DNA of 64,000 nucleotides from Bacillota bacterium (GTDB lineage: Bacteria; Bacillota; Clostridia; Lachnospirales; Lachnospiraceae). The translations under genes and the position numbers were made by a program. The stretch spans positions 19,994-83,993 of the forward strand of contig JAEZRJ010000080.1 of the NCBI GenBank assembly GCA_023412855.1. The letters run 5' to 3'. Below, piece after piece: positions 27,514-37,614 of the stretch. The notes below the pieces were generated by a model. The model searched no databases. It saw nothing but the letters and a program-made list of their open reading frames with translations, and was not told where the DNA came from. Each line of letters starts with the position of its first letter. Position 1 is the stretch's first letter.

Positions 27514-29988
27514 ATGATTAAGAAGGCTGCCTTGTCTTTTGACAAGGATTTATTTAAAAGAAGTGTAGTTTATAATGTAAAAACGTTATATAGAAAAAGT
27601 ATGGAGGAGGCCTCACCTCAGCAGATTTTTCAGGCGGTATCTTATGCCATCAAGGATGCGATCGTCGATAAGTGGATGAAGACGCAGGAAGAATATGAGA
27701 AGCAGGACCCTAAAATGGTTTATTACCTTTCCATGGAATTTCTGATGGGAAGGGCGCTCGGCAACAATATTATCAATCTGCAGGCCTATGAGCCGGTAAA
27801 GGAAGCGCTGGAAGAACTGGGCGTGGACATCAACGCAATAGAAGATCAGGAACCGGATGCGGCACTGGGTAATGGCGGTCTGGGAAGGCTTGCCGCTTGT
27901 TTTCTCGATTCCCTGGCTACTTTGGGTTATCCGGCATACGGCTGCGGTATCCGTTACCGTTACGGGATGTTCAAGCAGCAGATTCGCGACGGTTATCAGA
28001 TAGAGGTACCCGATAACTGGCTGGAGAACGGCAATCCCTTCGAGCTGAGAAGACCGGAATATGCCAAAGAGGTAAAGTTCGGCGGTTATGTGAATGTATA
28101 TGTGGATGAGAACGGCAGGAGCAATTTCAAGCAAGAGGGCTACCAGTCGGTGAATGCTATCCCTTACGATTTGCCCATCGTAGGCTATGGAAACGGCATT
28201 GTGAATACGCTGCGCATCTGGGATGCTCAGCCGGTGGAGTGTTTCCGGCTGGAATCCTTCGATAAGGGCGACTATCAGAAAGCGGTGGAGCAGGAGAATC
28301 TGGCAAGAAATATCGTTGAGGTGCTCTATCCCAACGATAACCATTATGCAGGCAAGGAGCTTCGCTTAAAGCAGCAATATTTCTTCATATCGGCATCGGT
28401 CCAGGCGGCAGTGGCGAAGTATATGCGAAAGCATGAGGATATCCGCAGATTCCACGAGAAGGTTACCTTCCAGTTGAACGATACTCACCCGACCGTGGCG
28501 ATTGCCGAGCTGATGCGCATCCTTATGGATGAGTATTATCTTACATGGGATGAGGCGTGGGCGGTCACCACGAAGACCTGTGCTTATACGAACCACACCA
28601 TTATGTCGGAAGCGCTGGAAAAGTGGCCTATAGAACTGTTCTCCAGGCTGCTGCCCAGAGTTTACCAGATCGTAGAGGAAATCAACCGCCGCTTTGTGAA
28701 GCAGATAGAGCAAATATATCCCGGTAATCATGAAAAAATCCGTAAGATGGCAATTATCTATGACGGCCAGGTCAAAATGGCACATCTTGCCATCGCCTCC
28801 GGCTATTCGGTAAACGGCGTGGCCAGACTGCATACGGAAATATTGAAAAAGCAGGAGCTCAGAGATTTCTATGAGATGATGCCGAATAAGTTCAGCAATA
28901 AGACAAACGGTATTACGCAGAGACGTTTTCTCCTCCACGGGAACCCGCTTCTGGCGGATTGGATTACTTTTCATATAGGTTCCGACTGGATTACTGACCT
29001 TACGAGACTGACCAAGCTGAAGGTCTATGCGGACGATGAGAAGGCCCAGCAGGAATTCATGAACATTAAATATAAGAATAAGATTCGCCTGGCAGATTAT
29101 ATTCTGGAGCACAACGGCATCGAAGTGGATCCGAGATCGATTTTCGACGTTCAGGTAAAGAGGCTTCATGAGTATAAAAGACAGCTTTTAAATATTCTTC
29201 ATATCATGCACCTTTATAATCAGTTAAAGGAGCACCCGGAGATGCCTTTCTATCCGAGGACATTCATCTTCGGTGCGAAAGCGGCGGCCGGATACAGGAA
29301 TGCGAAGCTGACCATCAAGCTTATCAATGCAGTAGGGGAAGTGATCAATAACGATTCCTCCATCCGCGGCAAGATCAAGGTCGTATTCATCGAGGACTAC
29401 AAGGTATCCAATGCGGAAATTATTTTTGCGGCATCGGATGTTTCCGAGCAGATATCCACAGCCAGCAAGGAGGCTTCCGGCACGGGCAACATGAAGTTCA
29501 TGCTTAACGGTGCGATTACGCTGGGAACGATGGACGGTGCCAATGTGGAAATCGTAGAAGAAGTAGGGGAAGAGAATGCGGTTATCTTCGGTCTTAGCTC
29601 CGACGAGGTCATTCGTTATGAGAACTTCGGCGGTTATGACCCTATGGAAATATTCAACAACAATTCCGATGTCAGAAAAGTGCTGATGCAGCTGATTAAC
29701 GGTACTTATTCTAAGAATGATCCGGATTTGTTCCGTCCGCTCTACAATTCACTGTTGAATACGCTGAGTACAGCTAAGGCGGATACGTACTTTATTCTGA
29801 AGGACTTCGAGTCCTATGCGGAAGCACAGAAAAAAGTGGAGGCGGCATACCGGGATGAAAAGGGATGGGCAAGGAGCGCTATTTTAAATGTGGCCTGCTC
29901 CGGCAAATTCTCCTCTGACAGAACCATCGAAGAATATGTGAAGGATATATGGCATTTGGATAGAGTAGTTTTACCTCTAAAGAAGTAA
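27514..29988 (+). CDS. glgP: Glycogen/starch/maltodextrin phosphorylase
   Basis: PLP-dependent GT35 enzyme that releases glucose 1-phosphate from the ends of alpha-1,4-glucans. The 824-aa length is standard. Family motifs include EDQEPDAALGNGGLGRLAACF near residue 115, TVAIAELMRILMDE, ITQRRFLLHGNP and the cofactor site EASGTGNMKFMLNGA with the Schiff-base Lys at residue 661. The start has GGGAGGTA. It is a single-gene unit between two terminators. A degraded fragment of a second copy is found at 41.5 kb. Confidence 0.96.
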   Translation: MIKKAALSFDKDLFKRSVVYNVKTLYRKSMEEASPQQIFQAVSYAIKDAIVDKWMKTQEEYEKQDPKMVYYLSMEFLMGRALGNNIINLQAYEPVKEALEELGVDINAIEDQEPDAALGNGGLGRLAACFLDSLATLGYPAYGCGIRYRYGMFKQQIRDGYQIEVPDNWLENGNPFELRRPEYAKEVKFGGYVNVYVDENGRSNFKQEGYQSVNAIPYDLPIVGYGNGIVNTLRIWDAQPVECFRLESFDKGDYQKAVEQENLARNIVEVLYPNDNHYAGKELRLKQQYFFISASVQAAVAKYMRKHEDIRRFHEKVTFQLNDTHPTVAIAELMRILMDEYYLTWDEAWAVTTKTCAYTNHTIMSEALEKWPIELFSRLLPRVYQIVEEINRRFVKQIEQIYPGNHEKIRKMAIIYDGQVKMAHLAIASGYSVNGVARLHTEILKKQELRDFYEMMPNKFSNKTNGITQRRFLLHGNPLLADWITFHIGSDWITDLTRLTKLKVYADDEKAQQEFMNIKYKNKIRLADYILEHNGIEVDPRSIFDVQVKRLHEYKRQLLNILHIMHLYNQLKEHPEMPFYPRTFIFGAKAAAGYRNAKLTIKLINAVGEVINNDSSIRGKIKVVFIEDYKVSNAEIIFAASDVSEQISTASKEASGTGNMKFMLNGAITLGTMDGANVEIVEEVGEENAVIFGLSSDEVIRYENFGGYDPMEIFNNNSDVRKVLMQLINGTYSKNDPDLFRPLYNSLLNTLSTAKADTYFILKDFESYAEAQKKVEAAYRDEKGWARSAILNVACSGKFSSDRTIEEYVKDIWHLDRVVLPLKK

Positions 29989-30017
29989 AATAAGAAATGA
30001 TAATATAAAATGAAGAG

Positions 30018-30064
30018 CCCCTTTTGTTAGATGAGAAAATATCTAATGAAAGGGGTTTTGTTTT
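30018..30064 (+). terminator. Terminator after glgP
   Basis: CCCCTTTTGTTAGAT at 30018-30032 pairs with 30041-30055 (two non-canonical positions) and is followed by TTTTGTTTTATTT. Confidence 0.87.
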
Positions 30065-30192
30065 ATTTGGACTAAAAAAATGTAAGATATAGAAAAAAAT
30101 CTATTGAAAAAAGAAAAAGATTGTATATTATTAACAAAAAAATGTTGATACAGTAAAATAGAGCAAAATTAACTATATATGGAGGAAAGGAT

Positions 30193-31914
30193 ATGAAATC
30201 GATAAAGGTAAAAATGTTGCTTATGATCTGTATCTGGCTTTTAGTATCGGTATGCGGAATGTTTATTCTGGCAAGAAATATGAATGATACAAAAGAAGTA
30301 AGTGAAACGCTTTTGAATCGGCAGATGCAGGATTTAGATGATATTTCCAGTTTGACGGAACAGTTTAAAAGCATACAAAGCCTAACCTTAAATCACGTAG
30401 TTTTAGGCAGAGGAATAAGGATTGAAGCAATTGAAAAGGAGATACAGGCAGCTTTTGGAGAAATAGATGTGGTGGCGGATTCTTACGAGAGCCGGATTAA
30501 TAATGAAGAATGCCGCCCGATTTTTGCAGGATTACAGGAAGATCTAAAAACTTATAAGGAATTGGTCAATGATATTTTAAAATATAGCAAAGGAATTAAG
30601 AAATCCGACGCAGAACTTTTGGTAACAACGAATCTTCCGGATGTGGTCGGCAGTGCGGAAGGGAAGCTTCAGCAATTAAAAGATATTGCCAATGCTTCGG
30701 TGGTAGAAGGTAAACAAGAGTTGATAGGATATACGGAGCAAATTCCCAGTGTTCTGGCGGGTTCCATACTCCTTCTCGTTATAGCGGCTGCCGTTACGGC
30801 AATTGCCATAAATCGAATGATCATACGTCCCGTAGTGTTTTCCACAAAGCAGCTTGGAAAGATGATTGCAGAGATAAAAAGACAGGAAGGTGACTTGAAC
30901 CATCGTCTGAAAACAAAATCAAACGATGAAATCGGCGGCTTATTAAACGGAATGAATCTGATACTCGATATTCTGCAGGGGACAATAAGCGGTGTTATTC
31001 ATACATGCAGCCAGCTTGCGGTACTGCAGGAACTTGTGTACCAAAGTGCAGATAATGCGCAGCAGGGAGCAAATGATACGGCAGCGATTGTAGAAGAAAT
31101 CGTTGCGGGTATGGATAACGTGCGGGGCGCTATACTGACAGTTGCCCGTAATAACGAGGATGTTAACGCAAAGGTTCAGGGTGTGATGGAGAAGGCATTG
31201 GAAGGTTCTCAATATATCGTGGGAGTAAAAGAAAATGCGAATGTCCTTCAAAAGCAGGCAATTACAAGTAAAAATGAAGCAAGTGAGATAATAATTAAAA
31301 TTGATACCACCGTCAGAAAGTCTGTGAAAGACAGCGAGAGGATAGAAGAGGTGGTAAATCTTTCCGGAGATATTTTAGGCATTGCGAATCAGACCAATTT
31401 ATTGGCATTGAATGCTTCTATAGAAGCGGCAAGGGCAGGGGAGTCGGGAAGAGGCTTTGCCGTTGTGGCGGAAGAAATCAGAAAGCTGGCGGACGATTCC
31501 AAGAACATCGCCAATAATATTCAAAATATCAGTAATGAAGTATTTGTCACGGTGCAATCTCTGGCGGATAATGCAATGTTGCTTTTAAAGTTTGTAAATG
31601 AAAAGGTTCTTCCTGATTATGACGTACTGGAAAAGACCGGAGTTGAATATTATGAATCCTCGGTTGTCATCGATAACATAATGAAAGAATTCTATGATGC
31701 CATGAACAGTCTCGTAATAATGTCCGGTAAAATTGTGGATGCAAATCAAATAATGGGAGTAACCATAGAAGAAAGCCAGATAGGAATAACACATGTATCT
31801 GAAAATACAGGTGAGCTAACGAGAGGAATGGAGCAGATTACTAAAACCTTAACAGAAATAAACATAGTAGTGGAGGAATTGCAAGGTAAAACGGAATCTT
31901 TTAAAAAATTTTAG
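30193..31914 (+). CDS. Methyl-accepting chemotaxis protein
   Basis: Chemoreceptor of 573 aa with membrane helices at about residues 8-25 and 184-207, a helical extracellular domain, a HAMP linker (ending near residue 262) and the signalling tip [22 protein letters not shown]. No C-terminal methyltransferase-tethering pentapeptide is present. It is organised like the receptor at 18466. It lies just upstream of the galactose-type transporter genes, and mglB-type binding proteins are known partners of such receptors, so a sugar-taxis role is possible but not shown. The start has GGAGGAAAGG. Confidence 0.9.
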   Translation: MKSIKVKMLLMICIWLLVSVCGMFILARNMNDTKEVSETLLNRQMQDLDDISSLTEQFKSIQSLTLNHVVLGRGIRIEAIEKEIQAAFGEIDVVADSYESRINNEECRPIFAGLQEDLKTYKELVNDILKYSKGIKKSDAELLVTTNLPDVVGSAEGKLQQLKDIANASVVEGKQELIGYTEQIPSVLAGSILLLVIAAAVTAIAINRMIIRPVVFSTKQLGKMIAEIKRQEGDLNHRLKTKSNDEIGGLLNGMNLILDILQGTISGVIHTCSQLAVLQELVYQSADNAQQGANDTAAIVEEIVAGMDNVRGAILTVARNNEDVNAKVQGVMEKALEGSQYIVGVKENANVLQKQAITSKNEASEIIIKIDTTVRKSVKDSERIEEVVNLSGDILGIANQTNLLALNASIEAARAGESGRGFAVVAEEIRKLADDSKNIANNIQNISNEVFVTVQSLADNAMLLLKFVNEKVLPDYDVLEKTGVEYYESSVVIDNIMKEFYDAMNSLVIMSGKIVDANQIMGVTIEESQIGITHVSENTGELTRGMEQITKTLTEINIVVEELQGKTESFKKF

Positions 31915-32005
31915 ACAATCGAAATGTGAGTATAATTAAATAAGGGAGCAAAGTGTATAAAAAATAAACAATAAAAAATATAAAATAAGCAATATGACAA
32001 TAAAA

Positions 32006-32039
32006 AAAGAAAAATATTCATAGCAGAAAGAAAAATATT
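32006..32039 (+). promoter_or_regulatory. Direct-repeat operator upstream of mglB
   Basis: The 13-mer AAAGAAAAATATT occurs at 32006-32018 and again at 32027-32039, exactly 21 bp apart (two helical turns). A -10-like TAGAAT follows at 32066-32071 with a poor -35, as expected for an activator-dependent promoter. The likely binder is the AraC-type response regulator encoded at 36004. The rest of 31915-32113 is AT-rich non-coding DNA. Confidence 0.65.
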
Positions 32040-32113
32040 GTATATTTTATATGTTTCCCTGTTGCTAGAATATGGTTGTAGGTAAAAAACATATCATTTA
32101 GGGAGGAAACCCA

Positions 32114-33244
32114 ATGAAAAGAAAAATTTTAAGCGTGATTCTTGCAACAACAATGCTCGCTACGATGCTGGTCGGCTGTGGCAGCAGCAATGGAACAACA
32201 GAAGAAGCGGCAGCGCCGAAAACAGAGGAAGCAGCACCGGCGGCTGAAGAAGCGGCACCGGCCGAAGAGGCAGCACCCGTTGAAGAAGCAGCCGAAGAAG
32301 TGGCAGAAGTAGCTGGATGTGAGGGTGTTGATGGTCTTAATATCGGTATCTGTATTTACAAATTTGATGATAACTTCATGACCTTATACAGGGAAGAGTT
32401 AAAGTCTTACTTGGAAGCAGGCGGAGCTACCGTTACGGTAATGGATGGTAAAAACGACCAGGCAGAGCAGACGAACCAGATTCAGAACTTTATTACAGAG
32501 GGAGTTGACATATTAATTGTAAACTTAGTGCAGTCCTCGGCAGCTCAGCAGATTACCGATCAATGTGCAAAAGCGGAGATTCCGGTTGTTTTCATTAACC
32601 GCGAGCCTGCGGATGAAGAAAAAGACAGATGGGCATCTGAAGGAATTATGGCTACCTACGTTGGTGCGGATGCCAGACAGTCCGGTACATACCAGGGTGA
32701 AATCGTTAATGCGTTACCAGACAAGGGTGACATTAATGGAGATGGAACGGTTGCATATGTAATGGTAGTAGGCGATCCCGAAAATGTGGATGCACAGTAC
32801 AGAACGGAATTCTCTGTAAAGGCGGTAGAAGATTCTGGAATGAAGGTTCAAAAACTGGATGAGCAGCGCGGTGACTGGGATCAGGCAAAAGGACAGGAAA
32901 TCGTTGCGAATGCTTTAACTGCATACGGTGATGAAATCGAAGTTGTATTCTGCAACAACGATGCGATGGCACTCGGTGCGAAACAGGCGATTGAAGCAGC
33001 AGGCAGAACTGTTGGTACAGACATTTACTTATTGGGTGTTGATGCTTTAACGGAAGTTCTTGAAAATGTAATCTCCGGAGCGATTACAGGTACAGTATTC
33101 AATGATCATATCGGTCAGTCTCATGCGGCAGCGGAAGCGGCAGCAGCATTTGCGGCAGGTGAAACGCTCGATACATTAATCGGTGTAGACTACATCAAGG
33201 TTACAAAAGATAACGCACAGGAAATTCTGGATATCATTAAATAG
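32114..33244 (+). CDS. mglB: Galactose-type sugar-binding lipoprotein (MglB-like)
   Basis: Extracellular receptor of a CUT2-family sugar ABC transporter. The start has GGGAGGAAA. The signal sequence ends in a lipobox (MLVGC, Cys22), followed by an Ala/Glu/Pro-rich linker to about residue 70 (visible as repeated GCAGCACCGG-like DNA) and a type-1 periplasmic-binding fold. The calcium loop typical of galactose-binding proteins (DINGDGTVAY) is present, which favours galactose or glucose, although other sugars are possible. It is first gene of mglBAC, and a stem-loop follows it. Confidence 0.88.
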   Translation: MKRKILSVILATTMLATMLVGCGSSNGTTEEAAAPKTEEAAPAAEEAAPAEEAAPVEEAAEEVAEVAGCEGVDGLNIGICIYKFDDNFMTLYREELKSYLEAGGATVTVMDGKNDQAEQTNQIQNFITEGVDILIVNLVQSSAAQQITDQCAKAEIPVVFINREPADEEKDRWASEGIMATYVGADARQSGTYQGEIVNALPDKGDINGDGTVAYVMVVGDPENVDAQYRTEFSVKAVEDSGMKVQKLDEQRGDWDQAKGQEIVANALTAYGDEIEVVFCNNDAMALGAKQAIEAAGRTVGTDIYLLGVDALTEVLENVISGAITGTVFNDHIGQSHAAAEAAAAFAAGETLDTLIGVDYIKVTKDNAQEILDIIK

Positions 33245-33270
33245 TTAAGTAGTAACGTGTTAAAATTTCT

Positions 33271-33299
33271 GGGTGTGTCAGGCGGCACACCCGGGTTTT
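33271..33299 (+). terminator. Stem-loop between mglB and mglA
   Basis: GGGTGTG at 33271-33277 pairs with CACACCC at 33286-33292 and is followed by GGGTTTTA. It is a weak terminator or RNA-stabilising hairpin that would favour mglB over downstream genes. The same arrangement is seen in the other two sugar operons of the window. Confidence 0.65.
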
Positions 33300-33339
33300 A
33301 CGCAACGATTCAGTATCATGAGAGGAAGGTTACACTAAT

Positions 33340-34869
33340 ATGAGTAAATACATGTTAGAAATGAATGGAATATATAAAAGCTTTCCTGGAGTTCAGGCGC
33401 TGGATAATGTGACGATTAAAGTGAGACCCGGCACTGTACATGCGCTGATGGGGGAAAATGGTGCCGGTAAATCTACTTTGATGAAGTGCTTGTTCGGTAT
33501 ATACAAAATGGATGACGGAGAAATCATTTTCCAGGATAAACCGGTAAAAATTGCAAACGCGGATGAGGCTTTGAAAAAAGGTATTGCTATGGTGCATCAG
33601 GAGCTGCAGCCGATTCCGGAAAGAAGCATCGGGGAGAACATTTTCTGCGGCAGATATCCGTTGAAAAGTTTTGGGCCGATTAAGGTAGTAGATCATAAAA
33701 AAATGTATGCGCAGGCAGAACGCTTATTGGAAGAAGTGAGGATGCCGTATAATCCCAGAAAGAAAATGGGAACATTATCAATTTCGCAGATGCAATCAGT
33801 GGAAATTGCAAAAGCAGTTTCTATGGAAGCAAAGGTAGTTATTTTGGATGAGCCAACCTCATCTCTGACGGATAACGAGGTGGAAGCTTTATTTACCATT
33901 ATTGAGGATTTGAAGAAAAAGGGTGTTTCCATCATTTATATTTCTCATAAAATGGATGAAATTCTTAGGATTTCCGATGATGTGTCCATTATGCGCGACG
34001 GACAATATGTGGGAACCTGGGAAGCGAAAGATTTAACAATGGATATGATTATTGCAAAGATGGTAGGGCGCGAACTGACCAATGTATATCCCCCAAAGGA
34101 TAATGTGCCGGGAGAGGTTATTCTGGAGTTGAAAGAGCTGACAAGTATTCGCCCCGGTTCCTTTAAAAATGTAAACCTGACTATAAGAAAAGGTGAAATA
34201 CTTGGAATCGGTGGTTTGGTCGGTGCACAGCGAACAGAGCTTATGGAAGCAGTATTCGGGATACGCCATATTCAATCTGGCGATATTTTTTATAAAGGGC
34301 AGAAGATAAATATCAGACGCCCTCATGATGCGATCCAAAATGGAATTGGATTAATTACAGAGGATCGAAGAGGTACCGGCATTTTTGGTGTATTGAATAT
34401 TGCGGATAACGTATCCATTGCTTCTATCGATAAGTACTTGGATGCGGGCATTATGGTCAATGACAAAAAGGTTGAGAAGCTGGTACAGGAAAATGTGGCA
34501 AAATTAAGTATTAAAACACCAAGCAGCAAAACCCAGATCAAATCCTTGTCCGGTGGTAACCAACAGAAGGTTGTCATATCAAGGTGGCTGGCAAATAATC
34601 CGGAAGTATTAATTATGGATGAGCCTACACGAGGCATTGATGTCGGTGCCAAGTATGAAATCTATCAGATTATGATTGACCTGGCAAAGCAGGGAAAGGC
34701 AATTGTCATGATTTCATCAGAAATGGCAGAGCTTATCGGTGTATCGGACAGAATTGCGGTTATGTGCAATGGCCGTGTGACCGGGGAACTGACACGGGAA
34801 GAAGCTACCCAGGAGCGAATCATGCAGCTTGCCACACACTTTGATCAAGGAGGAAATAGACATGAATAA
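33340..34869 (+). CDS. mglA: Sugar ABC transporter ATP-binding protein (MglA-like)
   Basis: Double-cassette ATPase that powers the CUT2 transporter. The 509-aa protein has two ABC domains. The first has Walker A GENGAGKST and signature LSISQMQ (degenerate). The second has a degenerate Walker A region (GGLVGAQRTE) and a good signature SGGNQQKV with Walker B VLIMDEPTRGIDVG. This asymmetry is normal for MglA/RbsA. It follows mglB by 95 bp and its last 8 bp overlap the start of the permease gene. Confidence 0.94.
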   Translation: MSKYMLEMNGIYKSFPGVQALDNVTIKVRPGTVHALMGENGAGKSTLMKCLFGIYKMDDGEIIFQDKPVKIANADEALKKGIAMVHQELQPIPERSIGENIFCGRYPLKSFGPIKVVDHKKMYAQAERLLEEVRMPYNPRKKMGTLSISQMQSVEIAKAVSMEAKVVILDEPTSSLTDNEVEALFTIIEDLKKKGVSIIYISHKMDEILRISDDVSIMRDGQYVGTWEAKDLTMDMIIAKMVGRELTNVYPPKDNVPGEVILELKELTSIRPGSFKNVNLTIRKGEILGIGGLVGAQRTELMEAVFGIRHIQSGDIFYKGQKINIRRPHDAIQNGIGLITEDRRGTGIFGVLNIADNVSIASIDKYLDAGIMVNDKKVEKLVQENVAKLSIKTPSSKTQIKSLSGGNQQKVVISRWLANNPEVLIMDEPTRGIDVGAKYEIYQIMIDLAKQGKAIVMISSEMAELIGVSDRIAVMCNGRVTGELTREEATQERIMQLATHFDQGGNRHE

Positions 34870-35851
34870 AGCGAAAGCTTCCAATTTTAAAAATAGTGTT
34901 TTCGATCATATGTTAATTGTTATTTTGTTTTTGCTTGTAGTGGGAGTCAGTATTGCAAAACCTAATTTCTTATCCGGCAGTAACTTTGCTAATATTTCGG
35001 TGAATACTGCAGTGCGTTTCATTATTGCCCTGGGAGTCAGCGGCTGTCTGATTACAAAAGGTACTGATCTTTCCGCGGGACGTATGGTTGGTCTCGGCGC
35101 TTGTATCGCAGGTACGCTTTTGCAGAAAGCGGACTACAGTGATAAATTTTTCAAAGGCATGGGAGATATTCCCATTCCTGCGGTATTATTAATTGTAATT
35201 GCGGTTTGTGCAATGTTTGGCGTGGCCAATGGATGTGTTGTCGCTTTTTGGAAGGTGCCCCCATTTATTGCAACCCTGGGTATGCAGATTGTCGTATATG
35301 GTCTCTGCCTCGTCTATACAAAAGCAGTGCCGCTTGGCGGCTACAGGGAAGCTTATACGAATATTGCAACAGGCAGATTTTTTGGAATTCCCTATTTCTT
35401 TATCATTGCTTTTGTCATCGGTGCATTCATGTGGTTTTTATACAATAAGACAAGACATGGTAAATATATGTATGCTATCGGCGGTAATGAAGCGGCGGCA
35501 GAGGTATCCGGTGTAAATGTAAGTAAAACAATAATTCTTATTTATGCATCGGCAGCAGGACTTTATGCGATTGCCGGTTTCCTGTTAGGAGCCAAGGCGG
35601 GAGGCGCTTCTGTAAATACCGGTTTGGGATACGAGTTGGAGGCAATTGCAGCATGTACTATCGGTGGTGTTTCTACAAACGGCGGCGTTGGTAAGGTGTC
35701 CGGTATTTTGGTCGGTGTATTAGTATTCGAGCTGTTAAAGTCTTCCATGCAGTTCTTAAGAATCGATACTTCGTGGCAGTATGTAGTACAGGGACTTGTA
35801 ATTGTAATTGCGGTAGCATTAGACTTGAGAAAATATCTTGCGAAAAAGTAA
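34862..35851 (+). CDS. mglC: Sugar ABC transporter permease (MglC-like)
   Basis: Membrane channel subunit of the galactose-type transporter. The ATG at 34862 follows AAGGAGGAA and overlaps the end of mglA, giving 329 aa; the longer frame from 34829 is embedded in mglA. It has eight to ten hydrophobic helices and the BPD_transp_2 signatures GTDLSAGRMVGLGA and ACTIGGVSTNGGVGKV. It completes mglBAC. Confidence 0.93.
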   Translation: MNKAKASNFKNSVFDHMLIVILFLLVVGVSIAKPNFLSGSNFANISVNTAVRFIIALGVSGCLITKGTDLSAGRMVGLGACIAGTLLQKADYSDKFFKGMGDIPIPAVLLIVIAVCAMFGVANGCVVAFWKVPPFIATLGMQIVVYGLCLVYTKAVPLGGYREAYTNIATGRFFGIPYFFIIAFVIGAFMWFLYNKTRHGKYMYAIGGNEAAAEVSGVNVSKTIILIYASAAGLYAIAGFLLGAKAGGASVNTGLGYELEAIAACTIGGVSTNGGVGKVSGILVGVLVFELLKSSMQFLRIDTSWQYVVQGLVIVIAVALDLRKYLAKK

Positions 35852-35902
35852 AATACGTTATAGGTTATATATATGACTGCAGTACGAGAATAGTAGAATT
35901 GT

Positions 35903-35932
35903 AAATCCTCAGCGTTTTTGCGTTGAGGATTT
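35903..35932 (+). terminator. Stem-loop after mglC
   Basis: AAATCCTCAGCG at 35903-35914 pairs with CGTTGAGGATTT at 35921-35932 (one G-T pair). No long T-run follows, so it may be a weak terminator before the regulatory genes. Confidence 0.55.
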
Positions 35933-36003
35933 AGCAGATTTATTACTTAGTTAAATGTTAAGTTTACATAACTGTTTCATGAGTTTTTTAAGGGAGAAAA
36001 CAG

Positions 36004-37614
36004 ATGCTATATCGTGTAATGCTAGTGGATGATGAGGAAGAAGTAATACAGGCGATTCTTCAGAAAATTGACTGGGAAGCATTGGGCTTTCAGGTGGTAG
36101 GATATGCCAAGAACGGGCAGGATGCTCTGGAGATGTTAGAGACGCTGGAGACAGACGTTATTATGACAGATATTAAGATGCCGTTTATGGATGGAATTAC
36201 CCTGTGTAAAAAAGTAAAAGAGCAGTATGGAAATATTCATATTCTTATTTTTTCGGGTTTTGATGAATTTGAATATGCGAGAGAAGCAATTAAAGCAGAA
36301 GTGGAAGAATATATCCTAAAGCCTACGAATGCAAAGGAGCTGTCGGAAGTATTCTTAAGGCTCAAAAACTCTATTGATAAAGAACGCAGAGAAAGTACAG
36401 ACATACAAAAGCTTAAGCAATATTACATGGAAAGCCTTCCTGTTATGCAGAAGCAGTATATGATCAGCCTGATAGAAGGTAATCTTTCTGACGGTCAGAT
36501 TCAAGCTTATCTGGATATGTATCAGTTGAATCTCAGCTCACCGTTTTATACCGTGGCAGTAGTTCATGCGAGCAATCCGGAAATGCCGGAAGAGGGAAAG
36601 GAGCCGCTTGAAAAGCAGTTGCTTCCCGTCTCCGCGAAAAAGTATGTGGATGAAAAGCTGGAAGGAAAATGGCAGTTTGAAAGCTTTGTATATTTTGGGA
36701 AAATTGTATACATTATTATGCTGGAACAAAGTGAAGATTTAAGTGCCTTTATCGATTTTATGGGCCGTATATGCAAAATGACAGAAAGAACAATCAGCGT
36801 ATCTTTATTGGCAGGCATCGGGCAGATGCACAATAAGCTTTCTTTGCTTCCGCACTCATATGAAAGCGCCAATGCGGCTATATCTTACAGGGGGTTGAAC
36901 AAGGGAAGCTGTGCCATTTATATCGGCGAGGTGGATCCTAATTTAAACAGCACTCCGATCATAGACATGGAGGGAGTGCAGGAGATTATACAGCAGATAA
37001 AGTTTGGCAGGGAAAAAGAGCTGGAAGAGGCAATTACACATTTTATGATAAGACTGAAGCGGATGGAACTGACTTATCAGCAGCTTCAGATAGTGAGCAT
37101 GGAAGTTGTGACAGAATTATACAAACTGGGTGGAAGTTACCAGCTGGATATGCATAAAATTCTTAAAACCGGTACCTATACATTTTCTGATATTGAGGAG
37201 ATGAACACGGTGGAAAGGCTGGAAGGAGTTCTAAGAAGTGTATGTTTTACGGTGCGCAGCTTAATTCGTAAGGAAAGAAAGGACAGTACAAAGCTGCTGA
37301 TCGAAAAGGCAAAGGATTATATACAAAATAATTATTCTGACTCGGAATGCACAGTAGAGTCGGTGTGCAGCCATTTAAATATAAGCTCCTGCTATTTTTC
37401 CACCTTGTTTAAAAGAGAGGTGGGGCTTACATTGATTAACTATATGACTGATATAAGAATGGAAAAAGCTAAGGAATTACTGAAGAATACGGAAGATAAA
37501 ACCTATGTAATTGCAGAGAAAGTAGGCTATGCGGAACCGAATTATTTCAGCTATGTATTTAAGAAAAAGTTTAAGGTTTCACCTTCTCTTTATCGCGCAA
37601 ATGGAGTGGGATAA
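36004..37614 (+). CDS. Response regulator, YesN type with AraC DNA-binding domain
   Basis: Regulator of 536 aa with a receiver domain (acidic D9/D10, phospho-acceptor D56 in VIMTDIKMP, K106 in ILKPTN), a long linker domain, and a C-terminal AraC double helix-turn-helix (VESVCSHLNISSCYFSTLF, then VIAEKVGYAEPNYFSYVF). The start has GGGAGAAA. Its stop and the kinase start share the A of TAATG at 37614, so the two are translationally coupled. It is the best candidate to bind the 21-bp-spaced repeats before mglB. Confidence 0.93.
   Translation: MLYRVMLVDDEEEVIQAILQKIDWEALGFQVVGYAKNGQDALEMLETLETDVIMTDIKMPFMDGITLCKKVKEQYGNIHILIFSGFDEFEYAREAIKAEVEEYILKPTNAKELSEVFLRLKNSIDKERRESTDIQKLKQYYMESLPVMQKQYMISLIEGNLSDGQIQAYLDMYQLNLSSPFYTVAVVHASNPEMPEEGKEPLEKQLLPVSAKKYVDEKLEGKWQFESFVYFGKIVYIIMLEQSEDLSAFIDFMGRICKMTERTISVSLLAGIGQMHNKLSLLPHSYESANAAISYRGLNKGSCAIYIGEVDPNLNSTPIIDMEGVQEIIQQIKFGREKELEEAITHFMIRLKRMELTYQQLQIVSMEVVTELYKLGGSYQLDMHKILKTGTYTFSDIEEMNTVERLEGVLRSVCFTVRSLIRKERKDSTKLLIEKAKDYIQNNYSDSECTVESVCSHLNISSCYFSTLFKREVGLTLINYMTDIRMEKAKELLKNTEDKTYVIAEKVGYAEPNYFSYVFKKKFKVSPSLYRANGVG

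Noticed and set aside
28366..29169. 267-codon open frame antisense to glgP
   Set aside because: Antisense to conserved phosphorylase motifs, with no initiation signal.
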